A DNA stretch of 64,000 nt from contig NC_092810.1 of the NCBI RefSeq assembly GCF_040954645.1, positions 10,774,377 through 10,838,376 of the forward strand, read 5' to 3'. Positions 34,336 to 46,207 of the stretch are shown here, one piece after another. The notes under the pieces were generated by a model. That model had not been told where the DNA came from, made no database searches, and was given only the letters and a program-made list of their open reading frames with translations. Origin of the DNA: Diabrotica undecimpunctata (Eukaryota > Arthropoda > Insecta > Coleoptera > Chrysomelidae). Numbering within the stretch: the first letter of the stretch is position 1; every line of letters starts with the position of its first letter. A program made the position numbers and the translations under genes.

Positions 34336-35140
34336 GCAAATTCCCAACTGTAAACAAACGCACGTGTTGACATTCGCCCTCTCATTTGTCAAGAGTCTAT
34401 TAAATATAATTTATTGCCTTAAGCCAGGCGGATTCTCATTTTACATGTCCAAATTTGCCAGTCTGTTTAAATTCAAATTGTATTTTTAGCGTGTTGGTTT
34501 TTAAGTTAATATATTGTGTATTATATGTTATAGTTATTGTTAAGTTATTTACTGGTCGTGTTATTTTTTAGAGTTTAGTTTAAGTGTTGAGTATTAAGTT
34601 TTATAGTGTGTAGTGAACTTTTAGTATACAATAACAAAGTATTTGTTAATCAAAAGTAAAAATAGCTTACGGTAATCACTTTAATAAAGGTAAGAGAAAC
34701 CAATATTTTAATTTATTGATGTTTCGAAAAGTTTTATTTCCTTTTTAGTCCATTTACTCACGGTTTTTGCTGTAATCAGTAAAGAACCGCTTGGATTGAC
34801 ATGAAATTTGGCATATACATAGCTAAATTATCCTGCAGGTAAACGTTTATGTGCTTTTTCACTTCAAGTAAATTTTAAAATAATAAAATTTTCAGGAAAA
34901 GGAAAAAGACTAATAATCTGTTACAAAAATGTTCACTTTGTTATGTATCTCTCAGTTAATGAATATTTTATTTTAGCACATTTTTCTTCAATGGAACATT
35001 AAATTTTGCCCACAATGATTAAATTTCAAGAAATCCTTACACTAATAGTTTTAAAAGTAAATATTTTAAAAAATCATATGATACGTCTCAGTACGACCTT
35101 GTTTGGCTTTCACGTGCGTTTGTTGACAGTTGGGAATTTG
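34336..35140. mobile_element. MITE-like element, ~800 bp
   Basis: Inverted ends CAAATTCCCAACTGTAAACA (left) and CAAATTCCCAACTGTCAACA (right, inverted), continuing AACGCACGTG. No recognised coding sequence between. Target duplication not resolved. The repeated ends contain CACGTG. Confidence 0.6.
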
Positions 35141-35409
35141 TAAAATGAATGCAATTTAGAGTATTTTATATTATCGCAACTTTTTCTAAATCAAATGATG
35201 ATTTTGAACATCAAAAAATGAGAATTTAGATACATACATAGATACTAAATATATTACAAATAATATCTAGAACAGTCAATTAAACATTGAACTCCAGTCA
35301 TGAACCATCGGATATAGAAATTAGAGACTGACCAAGAGATTAATTCTGGAAAGATTTATCTACATAAAAGAAACAAAATGAGGGGGCACTACAACAGATC
35401 GCATAGATC

Positions 35410-35577
35410 TGAGAATTTAACTATTTTTATTGGGAATAAGCCACAAGTTTACTTTAAAATAAGTTTATTTTCGGAAATCGTTTTGTATTTTGAGAAATAT
35501 TTCTCGAAGTGGACATCGAAACGTCCAAATAACTTATTTTAAAGTAAAATTGTGGCTAATTCCCAACAAAAATAGTA
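35410..35577. repeat. Hairpin repeat, ~168 bp
   Basis: Left arm ACTATTTTTATTGGGAATAA-GCCACAA and right arm, inverted, ACTATTTTTGTTGGGAATTA-GCCACAA pair, continuing TTTACTTTAAAATAAGTT. The loop has TTCTCGAAGTGGACATCGAAACG, related to the repeat at 22830-22960. Confidence 0.75.
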
Positions 35578-36080
35578 CATCGTATTAAGATGACACAAGA
35601 AAATAGCTTCAGAACAATATTACGGACTTAGGTCATTAAAAAATATGTAAAAATGGAACAATGGCCGTAATGGGACATGTCATTTTGGTATCACGGCCAT
35701 GAAAAGAGCCGAGGTAATTTAAAACAACGTTTCTTTAAATGTTTATATTACAAGTCGTAAAAGCTCGACATTTGGCACAAAAGGTCTCGAAAGAAAGGTA
35801 TAGAAAAAATTTTAATAGTAGTAATAAATTACAAAATCATAAAAGGTTAAAATGAGTTGTGTGCACTGCAAGAGATGATTCGGTTGTTTTTGAATATTTC
35901 TTGTTTGGACCAATCCAAAAAATATTTTTATAGGTTTCTAATTTACGAGCATGTACACTGTCGCATTAGTATAGACGCCACCACACATTGTTTTCTGAAG
36001 ATTGCTTCAATATTTTACTTCAAACAAACCATTTTAAATTTATTTGTTACACTGTATTTTAGAAATTATCAAGCAATTAA
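35578..36080. other. Tm1 intron, no recognised gene
   Basis: AT-rich. Nothing recognised. Confidence 0.35.
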
Positions 36081-36084
36081 ATCT

Positions 36085-36590
36085 TTCACGCGGTGATCCG
36101 ATACTTTTTCTGCCGATTGGTGACTTATCTCTTGCCATTTTGACGACACAGGTCTCCTCCAGTCTGCTTATGTGGTTATTCCATTCGTTTTTCTATTTTG
36201 TGTCCATTTATTTATACCCTGGACGTTGCATTTTCTTCTGTCTTCACTTTTCTTTCGATCTCTCAGCGTATTTCCTGTAATTCTTTTCAGTACTCTCATC
36301 TCTGCCGTTTCCAGTAGCCTTTGTGTTGTGGTTGTGTCGGGTCTTGTTTCTGAGGCATGTCATTATTGGTCTTACATTGGCTTTATAAATTCTTGACTTC
36401 GTCTGTGTTAATGTGTCTCTTTCACCATATAGTGTTATTAAGGCATCCTGCCAGTATATTTGCTTTTTGTACCTGATCTCCCACTTCTTTGCCCATGTCT
36501 CCATAGCTGGACAGTGTAATTCCAAGGTATATAATAGGAAAATACAGCACACGGGTCTCATCACGCTAACTTGGAAGTAATGGCATAGCG
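36085..36590 (-). pseudogene. Non-LTR RT C-terminal fragment
   Basis: On the minus strand: YxLELHCPAMETWAKK (YLGITLSSYGDMGKE in the other frame), KANILAGCLNNTI, KSRIYKANVRPIMT, then CNVQGINKWTQNRKTEWNNH-ISRLEE and ARDKSPIGRKSIGSPR. The order matches the thumb and tail of insect LINE RTs after the YLG motif. Three frame changes. No YADD segment is included. Confidence 0.7.
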
Positions 36591-39065
36591 TCTTATCAGA
36601 TTTTACAGTCCAGAAACAGATTTCGATTTATTATATGCGATGCAAATAAGGTTTCAATTTAAATTAGGTTTAGTTTGCAGGTGTCAATTGAAGACTGGAA
36701 TAACTGTTTTACCAATTGGATTGAAAGTATGCAAAAGTGTATCGATCTTTGTCTATATATTTTTTGTCTTTCTGGTTATATACAAAACTAAAAGAACAGC
36801 CCTCGTATCTATAGAAAATACTTGTTTTTCAGCCGTTGTTTTGAGTCATACCGGACTTCATTTATCAATCATAAATTTTTGTAAAAACCGGTTGTGGAAC
36901 GTTAGGTTAGAGGTATTATAGTTTATATAGATCGAAGATTAATTTTCCCAAAAGTTTCAGCTTGAGAAACCTGTTTAATCTTAATATCCAGTTCTCCACA
37001 TCTTATGGATAATTTAAACTAGGAATAGGATTTTAGTATATTATAAAGTATTTCTTTCAACTAATTTTGTTCAAATTCTTTTTTGCAACAGACGTTTCAG
37101 TTCTTTTTTTGCAGATGCCAAAATCGTATCTTGTAGTAATCATTGTTTCAGTACGAAATGACAAATCGACACAGACACAGACGATTCCTAAACAGTACAT
37201 TTTCGTGTGTTCTATAATAAACAATAAACATTTTCGGCACGTCCGAACGAAACAGACTCTCCCATAACGGAATTTAATTCTGAATACATTGTTGAATTTA
37301 AATTTCAAATTCGTCTTTATAACAAGGTCAACAAAAATAGCTTTTTACTTTTTAAGGTTTTGAGGATAGAAAAAGAAACGATCATGTAGAAAAGTATTAT
37401 TTCCACGGATGGTTACAAATACAATCAATGTTGTTCTGACCTTAATTTAGACCATTTGTTTAGTATATTTTAGTTAGGACAACGATTTGAATCGTTTTTT
37501 ATTATACATTCCAAAGCAATGAATGGCGTTGCTACCTGTTAAATGCTTTTTGAAAGATGTTTATAAGATGACACTGTAAGAGTATTCGGATGGTGTTGCA
37601 TTCAAAATATCGAAGTATTGTCGCTGTCAGTCCGTTGAGCCACAAAGTCGACATTTTGCAATTGTAATCATAGGAATCTAAGAATTTATTTGAATAATAT
37701 CGTCTATTAGTCTTGCAATTAGGTGTACATGCTTGATTTTAGATGTCCATCATTTTAATAAACAAAAACAGCAATTTTGACCGAATAGGAATTTAGTATA
37801 TCGATAATCGATCCTTAAAAGTATGTAAACTGTTATCATAATGACATATCCATCAATATAGTTTAATCTATTGATTTATTACTATATTAAAGTAGTGTAC
37901 AAATACTCGAATAACATTTATTTCCTTAGAAAATTTCACAATAGTGATAAATTGTGATGTGGAATTCTTTGGTACGATATAAAAATTATGGAATAATCCC
38001 AAAAATGTCACCTGAACTTACTTAATATACGGTGTGATTACATAAAACTACAAAACAGATTCTACAAAAACAGTATATACATTCTAGAAGTATATACAGA
38101 TATTCTCAATTTTCTCGTGTTATTTTAATTATAACTATGATGTCATTATCACGTACAAATCTTAGTTAAAAAGGGAGCTGAATCAAAATTGATTTAAACA
38201 TATAAAATATCTAATTTCAAGAGTAGTTCTAATAAGGTAGTCCTTAAAAAAACATAAAAGTTATCAGCCCTTTCTTTTTATAGTTTTAAGCAGTGACAAA
38301 ATCATAATCCAACATTTTAGAACGCTTTTGAACATTTGATTCGTATCTATAATTGCGAACTGCAAATAGGTGATACCATTTTTCAGCGGAAGAGTTTCAA
38401 ACCATGGGTTTTGCAATGGTATAATTTGACACACAAGTGCAAGGCAATCAGTACGCGAATGACTGATATGCATTCCTCATTATCTAACGTAAGGATATAA
38501 TATGGATCAAGTGATTATCTGTTGGGCAGAGGAGTGAACTTAGTAAACTTATGACGAAATTTTAGACTTCATTACTAATATCCATACCTAGTGAATGCCA
38601 AATTAGCGAACAGTTCTCGGTGTACCTCGGAAAGTTAACATGGGAGAATTTTATGGTGTAAGTTTTTGCCGATGAAAAGGTGGATCATCGGGATCATTAT
38701 GGATCTTCTTCACGGGTACTACGAAAAATGCATTAAAATGCTAATTTCTGCCAAATTTTTTTTTAAAGAGATGTACTATAACAAATCTTAATATTTGACC
38801 GCGAAAAGCCTATAAATCAGTATCATACTATGCCATTGTATTTGTGTGGGAACATATTTGTCGGTAATTACAGTGTTGTCGCTACTAGAAATATCTATGT
38901 TGAAACAACTACGTTTAAAAGGTGAGTAGATAGTCAGTTTAACTCAGTTTTGCTGTCTAACAGAGACTTCTATAAAAAGTGGTGATAGCTCTTCGGTATC
39001 TTAGCCAGGAAGGTGAGGAAACGTTGAAAATTTCATCCATGGAGCTGCCTGTAATGTAATTAACA
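36591..39065. other. Tm1 intron, no recognised gene
   Basis: The largest stretch in which I recognise nothing. AT-rich with scattered short open frames on both strands (for example 37057-37308, minus) lacking family motifs. Confidence 0.4.
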
Positions 39066-39069
39066 CTTT

Positions 39070-39345
39070 GCTATGGATGTTTTCGATTTAGACCTTCAAA
39101 GAAACCTTCAAAAACCGCTTTTTGACCATGAACGGTATCCTGGCACACTCAAATTAAGAAAGCGCTCCCTTAGCGTCTTGATAGAAACACCAGCTTGCTA
39201 CCTAGTAACAGAAACTCCACAACGAGGGATTTCAAGCGACTGGTCGACGTGGCGCATGCTAAACCGCTTAAGAGCTGGCGCAGCACGCACTAAGTCAAAC
39301 CTTATCAAATTAAACACAGTCCAATACTGGGCTCAAAAATTATAG
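39070..39345 (+). pseudogene. Jockey-type element C-terminal fragment
   Basis: RGISSDWSTWRMLNRLRAGA-ARTKSNLIK resembles the region near the C terminus of jockey-like ORF2 (WxTLNRxRTGxGRxxxxLxKW) that precedes a C..CG..QTMxHL zinc motif, which is not seen. One 90-codon frame. Weak evidence but the order of residues is characteristic. Confidence 0.45.
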
Positions 39346-39699
39346 TTTTCCGGACACGAAAAAGTAAAGTATTGCCTTGTTCAAATAATTAATCATTATA
39401 TTTAGGGAGTCAAAATTTACATAAACTTCAAATCACGAACAAAAAAGATGGGAGAATAGTGAGAAAACACAGCATTTAAAAAATGTTCCATAGTTAATAG
39501 ATAAATGAATAAAAATGACTGTTGGATATTATTGACTTCTTTTTTATATTATAGAAATTTGTATTTAATAGTAATTAACATTTTAATAGCTTTGTGTACT
39601 ACTTTATACAAGTTAAGCTTAGGAATAAAACAGTTAACAGTTATTTTTAATAAAGTTTTCAATTAAAGGCAATAATACTAAAATTATGAGCGGAAATAA

Positions 39700-40200
39700 T
39701 CAACAAAAACAGAACACAAAAATAATTGGGAACAGGTGAATTAATTTACATATTATAAAAGTGAAGGATTCGACTGTTACTTGATTAAAATTCATTTTAC
39801 CTAACAATAAAACACTGAAAAGTTTTGTTTCCAAAACTTCCACAAAATTTATTATAATTATTTTATCACTATAGCTGTTTAGGCTGCCTCTCTCAAGTGA
39901 TTTACTTTTGGTAAGCGTTTCGACTTTATAGTCTTTAACTGAAAAGTTGAGGAGGGGAGAACTGTTTGTCTCAAGTTGGTCATTTAGAATTATGTGGTCA
40001 TTATAGTTGATTTCCATAGATTCTATTAAAGATAGCTTAAGGCCTTTATTTTGAATGTGAAGAATTTGAGGATATCTATTATTGAAAGTCCTTTTATGTT
40101 CGGCTATACGATAAAAGTTCTACCAGTTTGACCGATGTAAGTTTTTGGACAGTTTTCGCATCTATTAATGACTGATAACGTATTTGTAGTTTTAATTGAT
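39700..40200 (-). pseudogene. Penelope-like element C terminus with GIY-YIG endonuclease domain
   Basis: Minus strand: NRCENCPKTYIGQTGRTFIV-RIAEHKR followed by FNNRYPQILHIQNKGLKLSL, IESMEINYNDHIILNDQLE and TNSSPLLNF. CxxCPKxYIGQTGRxFxxRxxEH is the GIY-YIG signature of Penelope-like retroelements, which nick DNA with this domain. A frame change separates the two parts near 40017. The RT domain (expected upstream, beyond 40200) is absent; instead the Tm1 common exon begins at 40321, so this is a truncated copy in the intron just downstream of the exon. Confidence 0.75.
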
Positions 40201-40320
40201 CACATCGTATATTATCTACAAGAATGTTAGTGCGCTAAGAAAGCACAAACTTTAAACACGTCAAAAAATGAATAAGGGATGTTTTTGGTAGGATAGGGAG
40301 AAGGTGATCGGGAAACAAAC

Positions 40321-40454
40321 CTTTCGCTTTCATCGGCTGCCTGTGAGGCTTCGGCCAATTTGGCGGTGGCAGTGGCTAAACGTTCTTCTGAGCGTTCCAA
40401 GTCTTCTTCCAACAATTGGATACGACGGTTGAGGGCGGCAACTTCGGATTCAGC
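40321..40454 (-). CDS. Tm1: Tropomyosin common exon (TPM exon 3 equivalent)
   Basis: 134-bp exon, identical in size to vertebrate TPM exon 3. The acceptor TTACAG|GCTGAA lies at 40455 and the donor GAAAG|GTTTGT at 40320. It encodes [20 protein letters not shown], continues through a conserved [18 protein letters not shown] stretch and ends DESE plus two bases (AG) of a split arginine codon. These are residues about 49-93 of the short isoform. Phase 2 at the 3' end fits both alternative 118-bp exons, each of which begins with G to give AGG. High identity to animal tropomyosins leaves little doubt. The preceding intron (40455-54263) holds the jockey/LINE nest and the hAT relic. Confidence 0.95.
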
Positions 40455-41310
40455 CTGTAACAAAGAAATATGTATTTAGTAAGAGTGAATAGAGTAATAT
40501 ACAAAAAAGGTGGTACAAATGCAAAATTAATACAATTATTTTTTATTAATAAAACAAAATTCTTCTATCTAACTTTAGGTGTATTCAGGTAATTGACACC
40601 GGATATATTTATTTACTTGTATATTCACCGGAATATACAAGTAAAACATGGACAAAATTATCGCAACATTAGTTATTTTGCTGATAAATGAAAAATAAGA
40701 AGAAATAACAGTAGTAAAGTTGTTCAGTGTTACTAGAACGATAAGCAGAACTGGATACAATTAACTGGTACACCTTGTTGATTTCTTTGGCTCAAATTGT
40801 TTCATCTATCGAAATTCCGTCTTTTTTTTTCCGTTGATTGTACCTTAAGCAAACAGTTTCGACAGTACGTCTTACAGCGTAAGGCGACATTGATTTTTTT
40901 TCTAGTGAGTATGGATCTAACTGGAAATTAAGCCGTCCTTTTTAGAGAAGTACGCCATGCCCAGATTATTGATCTTACAGTTGAAACGAATCAAATTTGA
41001 GTAATAAGATAATCGCCATCGGACCTCTTCTCAAGAAGTCATTTAAATAGGATGGAATGTATACGATTAAAGAGCGTCTTTTTACAAACGATACGAGAAT
41101 TGGAAATGCGAACACTAGATGACCGTTCTAGCGTCTGCACAAGAGCAGGTGAACGATTTGCAAAAATAAAGAGTTCTCAAAGGGAACCATTTGCCGGAAG
41201 AAGTCCCGTATTTTGGGGAGGTATAGGCTATGATGCCTGTATCTAGACCTGCACTTAATGTATGCAGACTGAAGATCCTTGAAGGAGATATAGTTCCATT
41301 TCAACCATTC
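40455..41310. other. Tm1 intron, no firmly recognised gene
   Basis: A 64-codon frame at 41052-41246 ends in SPVFWGGIGYDACI, faintly like the GGSVMVWGGI motif of Tc1 transposases. Not enough to call. Confidence 0.3.
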
Positions 41311-41312
41311 TT

Positions 41313-41505
41313 CTTCTTAGGGTGCCTGTCCGTTCCGAACGTTGGCGATCATTCTGGCTATGACTTTGTTGGTTGCTATACGAAATAGCTGTGTTGAGGT
41401 CTTTCTATACCATGCTCTCGGGTTAGCAAGCCAGGATATTCTTCTTCATCCTGGGACCCTCTGTCCTTCAGAAGAATTACAATCTGAACAAAATGATAAG
41501 GATGA
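41313..41505 (-). pseudogene. LINE 3' end, near-duplicate of 46208-46409
   Basis: Minus strand: PGRRRISWLANPRAWYRKTS, TQLFRIATNKV, ARMIANVRNGQAP-stop followed by TAAGAAGAAGAA. About 90% identical by eye to the copy at 46208-46409, and both stop matching at the same 5' point (GATAAGGA). A 5'-truncated LINE insertion. Confidence 0.75.
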
Positions 41506-42829
41506 TAATGAAATATAAATCAAGTGAACAACCTACTAGAACAGAAAAAAAAATCTAGCACAACAGTCAGATGTGGGCTACGTAGAATATTTGTATGTAA
41601 AATGCATTCGGAAACCACAATTATCTGTTTAAAATGTCAGAACACGGCAGCAATCAGAAGAAATCGAGTGAACATGGTACAACGTAGGTACATGCTTATA
41701 TTAGCAGGTCTTATGCATTTTTATGTTTATTTTATGTAACAATAAACTATTTTTGTAAATCGTGGTTGCCATTTTGTTAAAACGCACTAAATCTGGTAAA
41801 ATCAACTAAAATGTGTTTTGTTTTGTGCACAAAATATACATCGCGCCCGGTTATGGAACGGTAATCGGTACGCCTGCTGTAGAGTTAAACATAAGAGAGT
41901 GGATCAAAATAGAGTAAAGCTGAAAGTGACAAAATGTAACTACATAACAAGAAGTTAAAAAAATTCTCTACTTTTAGATAGTCGAAAATATTCTCTTCAT
42001 AATAATCAAAAATAACAATCTTTTATCATAATTATTGGGTAAGGACATTGCGTACATTATCCCTCTAATGCGCATTCATAAACCTTGAAAATAACAAAAG
42101 AACACACCTTGCAACATTTAAAAAAATGGCTGGTTTACTAGCACATATGTTACTATGAAACTACAGATCTATAAATTAAGCAAAGTATAACAAATATCTG
42201 TGAGATAATCGAATTTAAACATCGACGTTGCTCTCGTTACCATGTAAACAATAAATTGGGTCAATTTGATCGGTGTATTCAGGGTGGAGTGGTTTTATTA
42301 TGAGGTAATCAACCTTACTTCCTTCCGTTTTGATGATACTCGCTAGTAAAAAACCATAAAAGTTATGTAATGTAGCGTATGTATTATTTGTAAAATCGTA
42401 CGTTATTTGTGCAATTTACGCGGAAATACTAGAGATTATATGTAATCACACAAATCCTTCCGTTTCTTGTCTGCTCTCTCATTTGATTTTTCTTTTATAT
42501 ATTATTCCGTGAAGTTGCTCTTTATGTAGCTCGTACGCCTTCAGTAATGGATAAGGCACCACAAGAATACAAATTTTTATATAAGGAATGAAAAGCATTA
42601 TAGGAAAATTAACTGTGAAAAATGAATTTGTTGAAGAATCGTTTAACCATTTATCCTCACTCTTTTTTGCCTAGTGGTTACTTTTGTTTTTCAGATTCAG
42701 ACTCATCTATATTAATTTTATTAATTTCTATGATTTTTCTCACAACTTTGTTGTTAATAGCTTCAACTATTTAATAGTCTTACTTGATAAAATATGTTTT
42801 ATTTTTATCTGCGAATAAAATAGTAGATA
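41506..42829. other. Tm1 intron, no recognised gene
   Basis: Nothing recognised. Confidence 0.35.
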
Positions 42830-43330
42830 TGGTAAAACAATCCTTTAAACTCCTCATCGGAAAACCTTTTGTTGATTCCAATAATGAGATTTTCTTTCAT
42901 AGTTAAAATGCCATAAAACTGTTCTATTTTATAGCGCCTTCACGCAGCAATTTTTTGAATCACTTCTGAAATAATTAAGTCCGTGCTGCTCACCAGTTTC
43001 ATTATCTCTTCAAAAGGTCTAAGTAATTAAACTGACGAGTGATTAAGATGCGTTGCAATTCGGCGGGCAGTACTAATCTTATCTGATACGGTTCTTTGAG
43101 AATTTATAATGTCATTGATTATTAATTGGAGTTTATGTATAAAATACCCCTAATATCCCTGTTTATGCATCTTTACAGCCTTTTACAATATTAGCACCGC
43201 TGTCTCTTAACAATAAATGCATTTTTGGTTTCTCAGTGGCCCACCTGTTTGTCAATGTTGCAATTTTGTCAGCTATAGCTCGTCCGGTATGGTATGACTT
43301 CTTGTAAATTTATCACAACGCAAAATAACA
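42830..43330 (-). pseudogene. hAT-superfamily transposase relic
   Basis: Minus strand, with frame changes: LLRDSGANIVKGCKDA, HKLQLIINDIINSQRTVSDK, ISTARRIATHLNHSSV, EIMKLVSSTDLIISEVIQKI and MKENLIIGINKRFSDEEFKG. This order (RDSAANMxxAC, HxLQLxxND, RxIxxHFxHS, RF) is that of the middle of ZBED/hAT transposases. The C-terminal dimerisation domain and BED finger are not seen. An old relic. Confidence 0.7.
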
Positions 43331-43432
43331 ATGAGTTTTTCCCACCTTTCTGAAATCTAGTGGCCTGTTCCACTAATAAAACTTTCATTCATTTTTGAAC
43401 ATGTCCAAATGTCCTAATCTTTAAGAAAATGG

Positions 43433-43545
43433 TAGATGCCGCTTCTTTCAAAGTTTTTCCCTAACCCTATTGTAGTTTTTCCCTAAGTAGATGCCGCTTC
43501 TTTCAAAGCTTTTCCCTAACCCTATTGCAATTTTTTTCCCCAACA
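43433..43545. repeat. 55-bp tandem duplication
   Basis: TAGATGCCGCTTCTTTCAAA followed by G/C-TTTTTCCCTAACCCTATTG occurs twice with period 55 (starts at 43433 and 43488), with few mismatches. Confidence 0.85.
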
Positions 43546-43659
43546 TAATAACTTTAAGCGTTTGGAATACTTCCTTATAGGAAAGTCCTGAACCGGCCGG
43601 AATTCCCGAGTCCGGTTCGGTTAGTGGTAAGAATTCCGGTTCCAGCTGGATTGGCCAGG

Positions 43660-44015
43660 TTCGTTACATCAGAGACATTTTGGAGAAACATGTGGTTCCA
43701 TGCGCGGGATTTATTAGTGATGCCTTGATTTTAATGTACGATGCCATACCGCACGAGTCACTACCACCTATTTGACTGAGATCTGTATACCTACAATAAA
43801 TTGGCCTGCGTTGAGCCCGGACCTAAATCCAATAGAGCATGTTTTAGAAAAGCTTAAAGAAGGATCCGGGGCAGAAATCATGCACCAGGGAGCATAAGGA
43901 ATTGAGAGCTGCGCTTAATGATGAATATGAAGCAATGCCTCAAGAATTTATTAGAAAAGTCATTCGATCCATGCGAAATCGATTGGAAAGCGTAATGAGG
44001 AGTAGGGATGATAAT
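43660..44015 (+). pseudogene. Tc1-like transposase 3' relic
   Basis: YIRDILEKHVVPCAGFISDA then MYDAIPH (position of MHDNARPH), LSPDLNPIEHV in another frame near 43820, and ELRAALNDEYEAMPQEFIRK-VIRSMRNRLESV. This corresponds to the last 40% of a Tc1 transposase with several shifts. The N of the DNA motif is lost. Different subfamily from the elements at 2571 and 26543. Confidence 0.7.
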
Positions 44016-44095
44016 ATCACAATACTGAAAAATGAAGAAATTCATTTTGTAATTGATATTTCTCTGTTCACGTCTTTCTTGCGTTCGTTCCAATG

Positions 44096-44785
44096 ATGAA
44101 TATTCAGGAAACTCTGTTCGTATTGCATATTGTTTTTATAATGTGTCATACAAATAATGCAGTAGCAGCTTTTGTAACTCAATAATAAACTTATTGCTTG
44201 CACATTACATATTTTTATTTTCATACTTATTACATTTAAACAGGAGGTGTAATCCTCACCTAAGGGACATAGGTGAGCAATTAGAATGATATGGATCTCA
44301 AGAAACGATTGAATAGCTTACTGGGGGCTGTCAGGAATTTGTCACAACTGATTATAAGGAACGATATGGCTCAGTAGAAAATACTCCATCAAGAGTTAGC
44401 TAACAAATTGAAAGCTACGTCTCCAAACCATGTACCGCATTACAAATATGCTTGAAAATTATAACTACCATAGCAGACAAGCCGCTTATTGACTTGACAA
44501 CAGCTTATTGATGTGATATATAAAGCCAAGTATAGAGCTCTTGAGATACAAATAAGAAGACAATGGAGAATGGAAAGTACCCAGACGATATCTACGTTTA
44601 TACTACTAGTATCATTCCGAAAAGACTATTGAGTTTTAGTGAACATCTCTACAAGACCCTGCAAATAGCGGTACTGATGCGACCGACGCGACGTCCAGAT
44701 GCCTCAGAATATTTTCGAGAGGTATTCCAGTATGCCTTAAAATATTCCTTATACCTTAAAAATAAAAAACTGGAGAAAAAAAGCA
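44096..44785. other. Tm1 intron, no recognised gene
   Basis: Nothing recognised apart from the sequence leading into the LINE tail at 44792. Confidence 0.3.
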
Positions 44786-44791
44786 CGAAAC

Positions 44792-44868
44792 AGATCAGAA
44801 TGGAGAAGAATCCTGGAACAGGCCAAGACCCAAAAAGGGTTGTCGAGCCAGTGATGATGATGATGATT
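44792..44868 (+). pseudogene. LINE ORF tail with (TGA)n end
   Basis: RSEWRRILEQAKTQKGLSSQ then TGA, followed by TGATGATGATGATT. This is the usual end of one insect LINE lineage. Upstream sequence (44563-44790) is not clearly coding, so the copy is severely truncated. Confidence 0.6.
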
Positions 44869-44871
44869 CCA

Positions 44872-46205
44872 GTATGCCAGATGACCTAGGTCTAGATAAC
44901 ATTCCCTAGAGCTCAATCCTTTTGATAAGTATCTGGTATCTAGGTATATAGGATGATTGAATTTTCCCCATAGATGGAGTGAGAACCTAAATCAATATTA
45001 ATATAATAAAGATCAATATAAAATACTAACTTTATGCAATTCAGTCACTATACATTTCCGTTGCCTTCAAAACTTACAAAAACGTTAAATTTTGAGAACT
45101 GTATTTTGACAACGCATTCCAAAAGGAAATAGTTTTTATTTGTCCAAATGTATGTGATTCATATTAGCATAAAAGGTTTATACTAAAAACAAGATATATC
45201 TCAGGTAAGCTTAAGTTTCTAATTCACGTATGTGTATTTTGATTGCTTGTTGCAGAATTCCCTTGAAATGATTCATAATACAAAAAGTAAGGAATATGAT
45301 TACATAAATGGAGTTGCTTAGGTGTCGATACATCCTGTAATTTTGCCAATATTTATTTTTTTGATACGGGATGTGACGCACCTCAAGAAAAAGTATTTGC
45401 ATTATGATAGTACATAAATAGCAAAGCACTTATGGATGTTTATAAAAGTAAACATATATGAATCTGTATGTTGTGTATGTATTTACAAGAGTTTTTATTG
45501 AAATGCGCAGCAAATCTTAACTTAGGATTACGTTATCCAAGAAATGTGTCAAATTAACAGTTGGATGTAAACTTAAATCTTTCAGTTGCTTTTTTTCTAT
45601 GGTTTTCAGATTCAACAAAAATTTTTTTGTCGGAGTTTAAGTTTCTACTAAGACATTTAGTTGATATGTTATTTTTTATTCAGTTCCTAGTAAAATTAAG
45701 TACCTTTATCTTATAATCACGCAAATAAAAGAATAAAACTTAAAAACAGTTAAAGGCCAGTGAAAGTCCATTTCCAGAAGAGGACAAAACCTATGAAACA
45801 ACCACAAATTGGGGCTGAAGTGCCAGTCTATGGCAGACAACACTTATATGCGTAAAGAGCACTCATATTGTAGTCTATTGTCTACTTTAAATTTATAAAT
45901 AGCATCCGCGTGTATGCCGTAATTAATATAAATGAAAACGAAACTCATAATCTGGTAATGTTACTATTTGATATTAAATTTCAATCACATATGCGTTACG
46001 GCATTGATTTCTATTATTCAATCTTATTGATCAGTAAGGTTGAATTAATCATAATTAAATGAAAAATACAGTCTTAAGATTATTAACCATCTCTCAAGAG
46101 TGACATATCCTTACACTAAACTATCAATATATTTTTTTAATTCACTTGTCTCAACAACAAAAAAACACGGTTACAAAAGTAAGGATTACTGTATATTGTA
46201 AAAAA
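44872..46205. other. Tm1 intron, no recognised gene
   Basis: AT-rich. Nothing recognised. Confidence 0.4.
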
Positions 46206-46207
46206 AA

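Noticed and set aside
35410..35577. Hammerhead-like ribozyme in the hairpin repeat
   Set aside because: A CGAAAC core-like string is present but no CTGATGA partner in a suitable position.
36172..36396. Hydrophobic frame suggesting a membrane protein
   Set aside because: Antisense shadow of a LINE RT fragment; T-rich composition gives false membrane segments.
41052..41246. Tc1 transposase remnant
   Set aside because: Only a PVFWGGIGYDA stretch resembles GGSVMVWGGI. Nothing else aligns.
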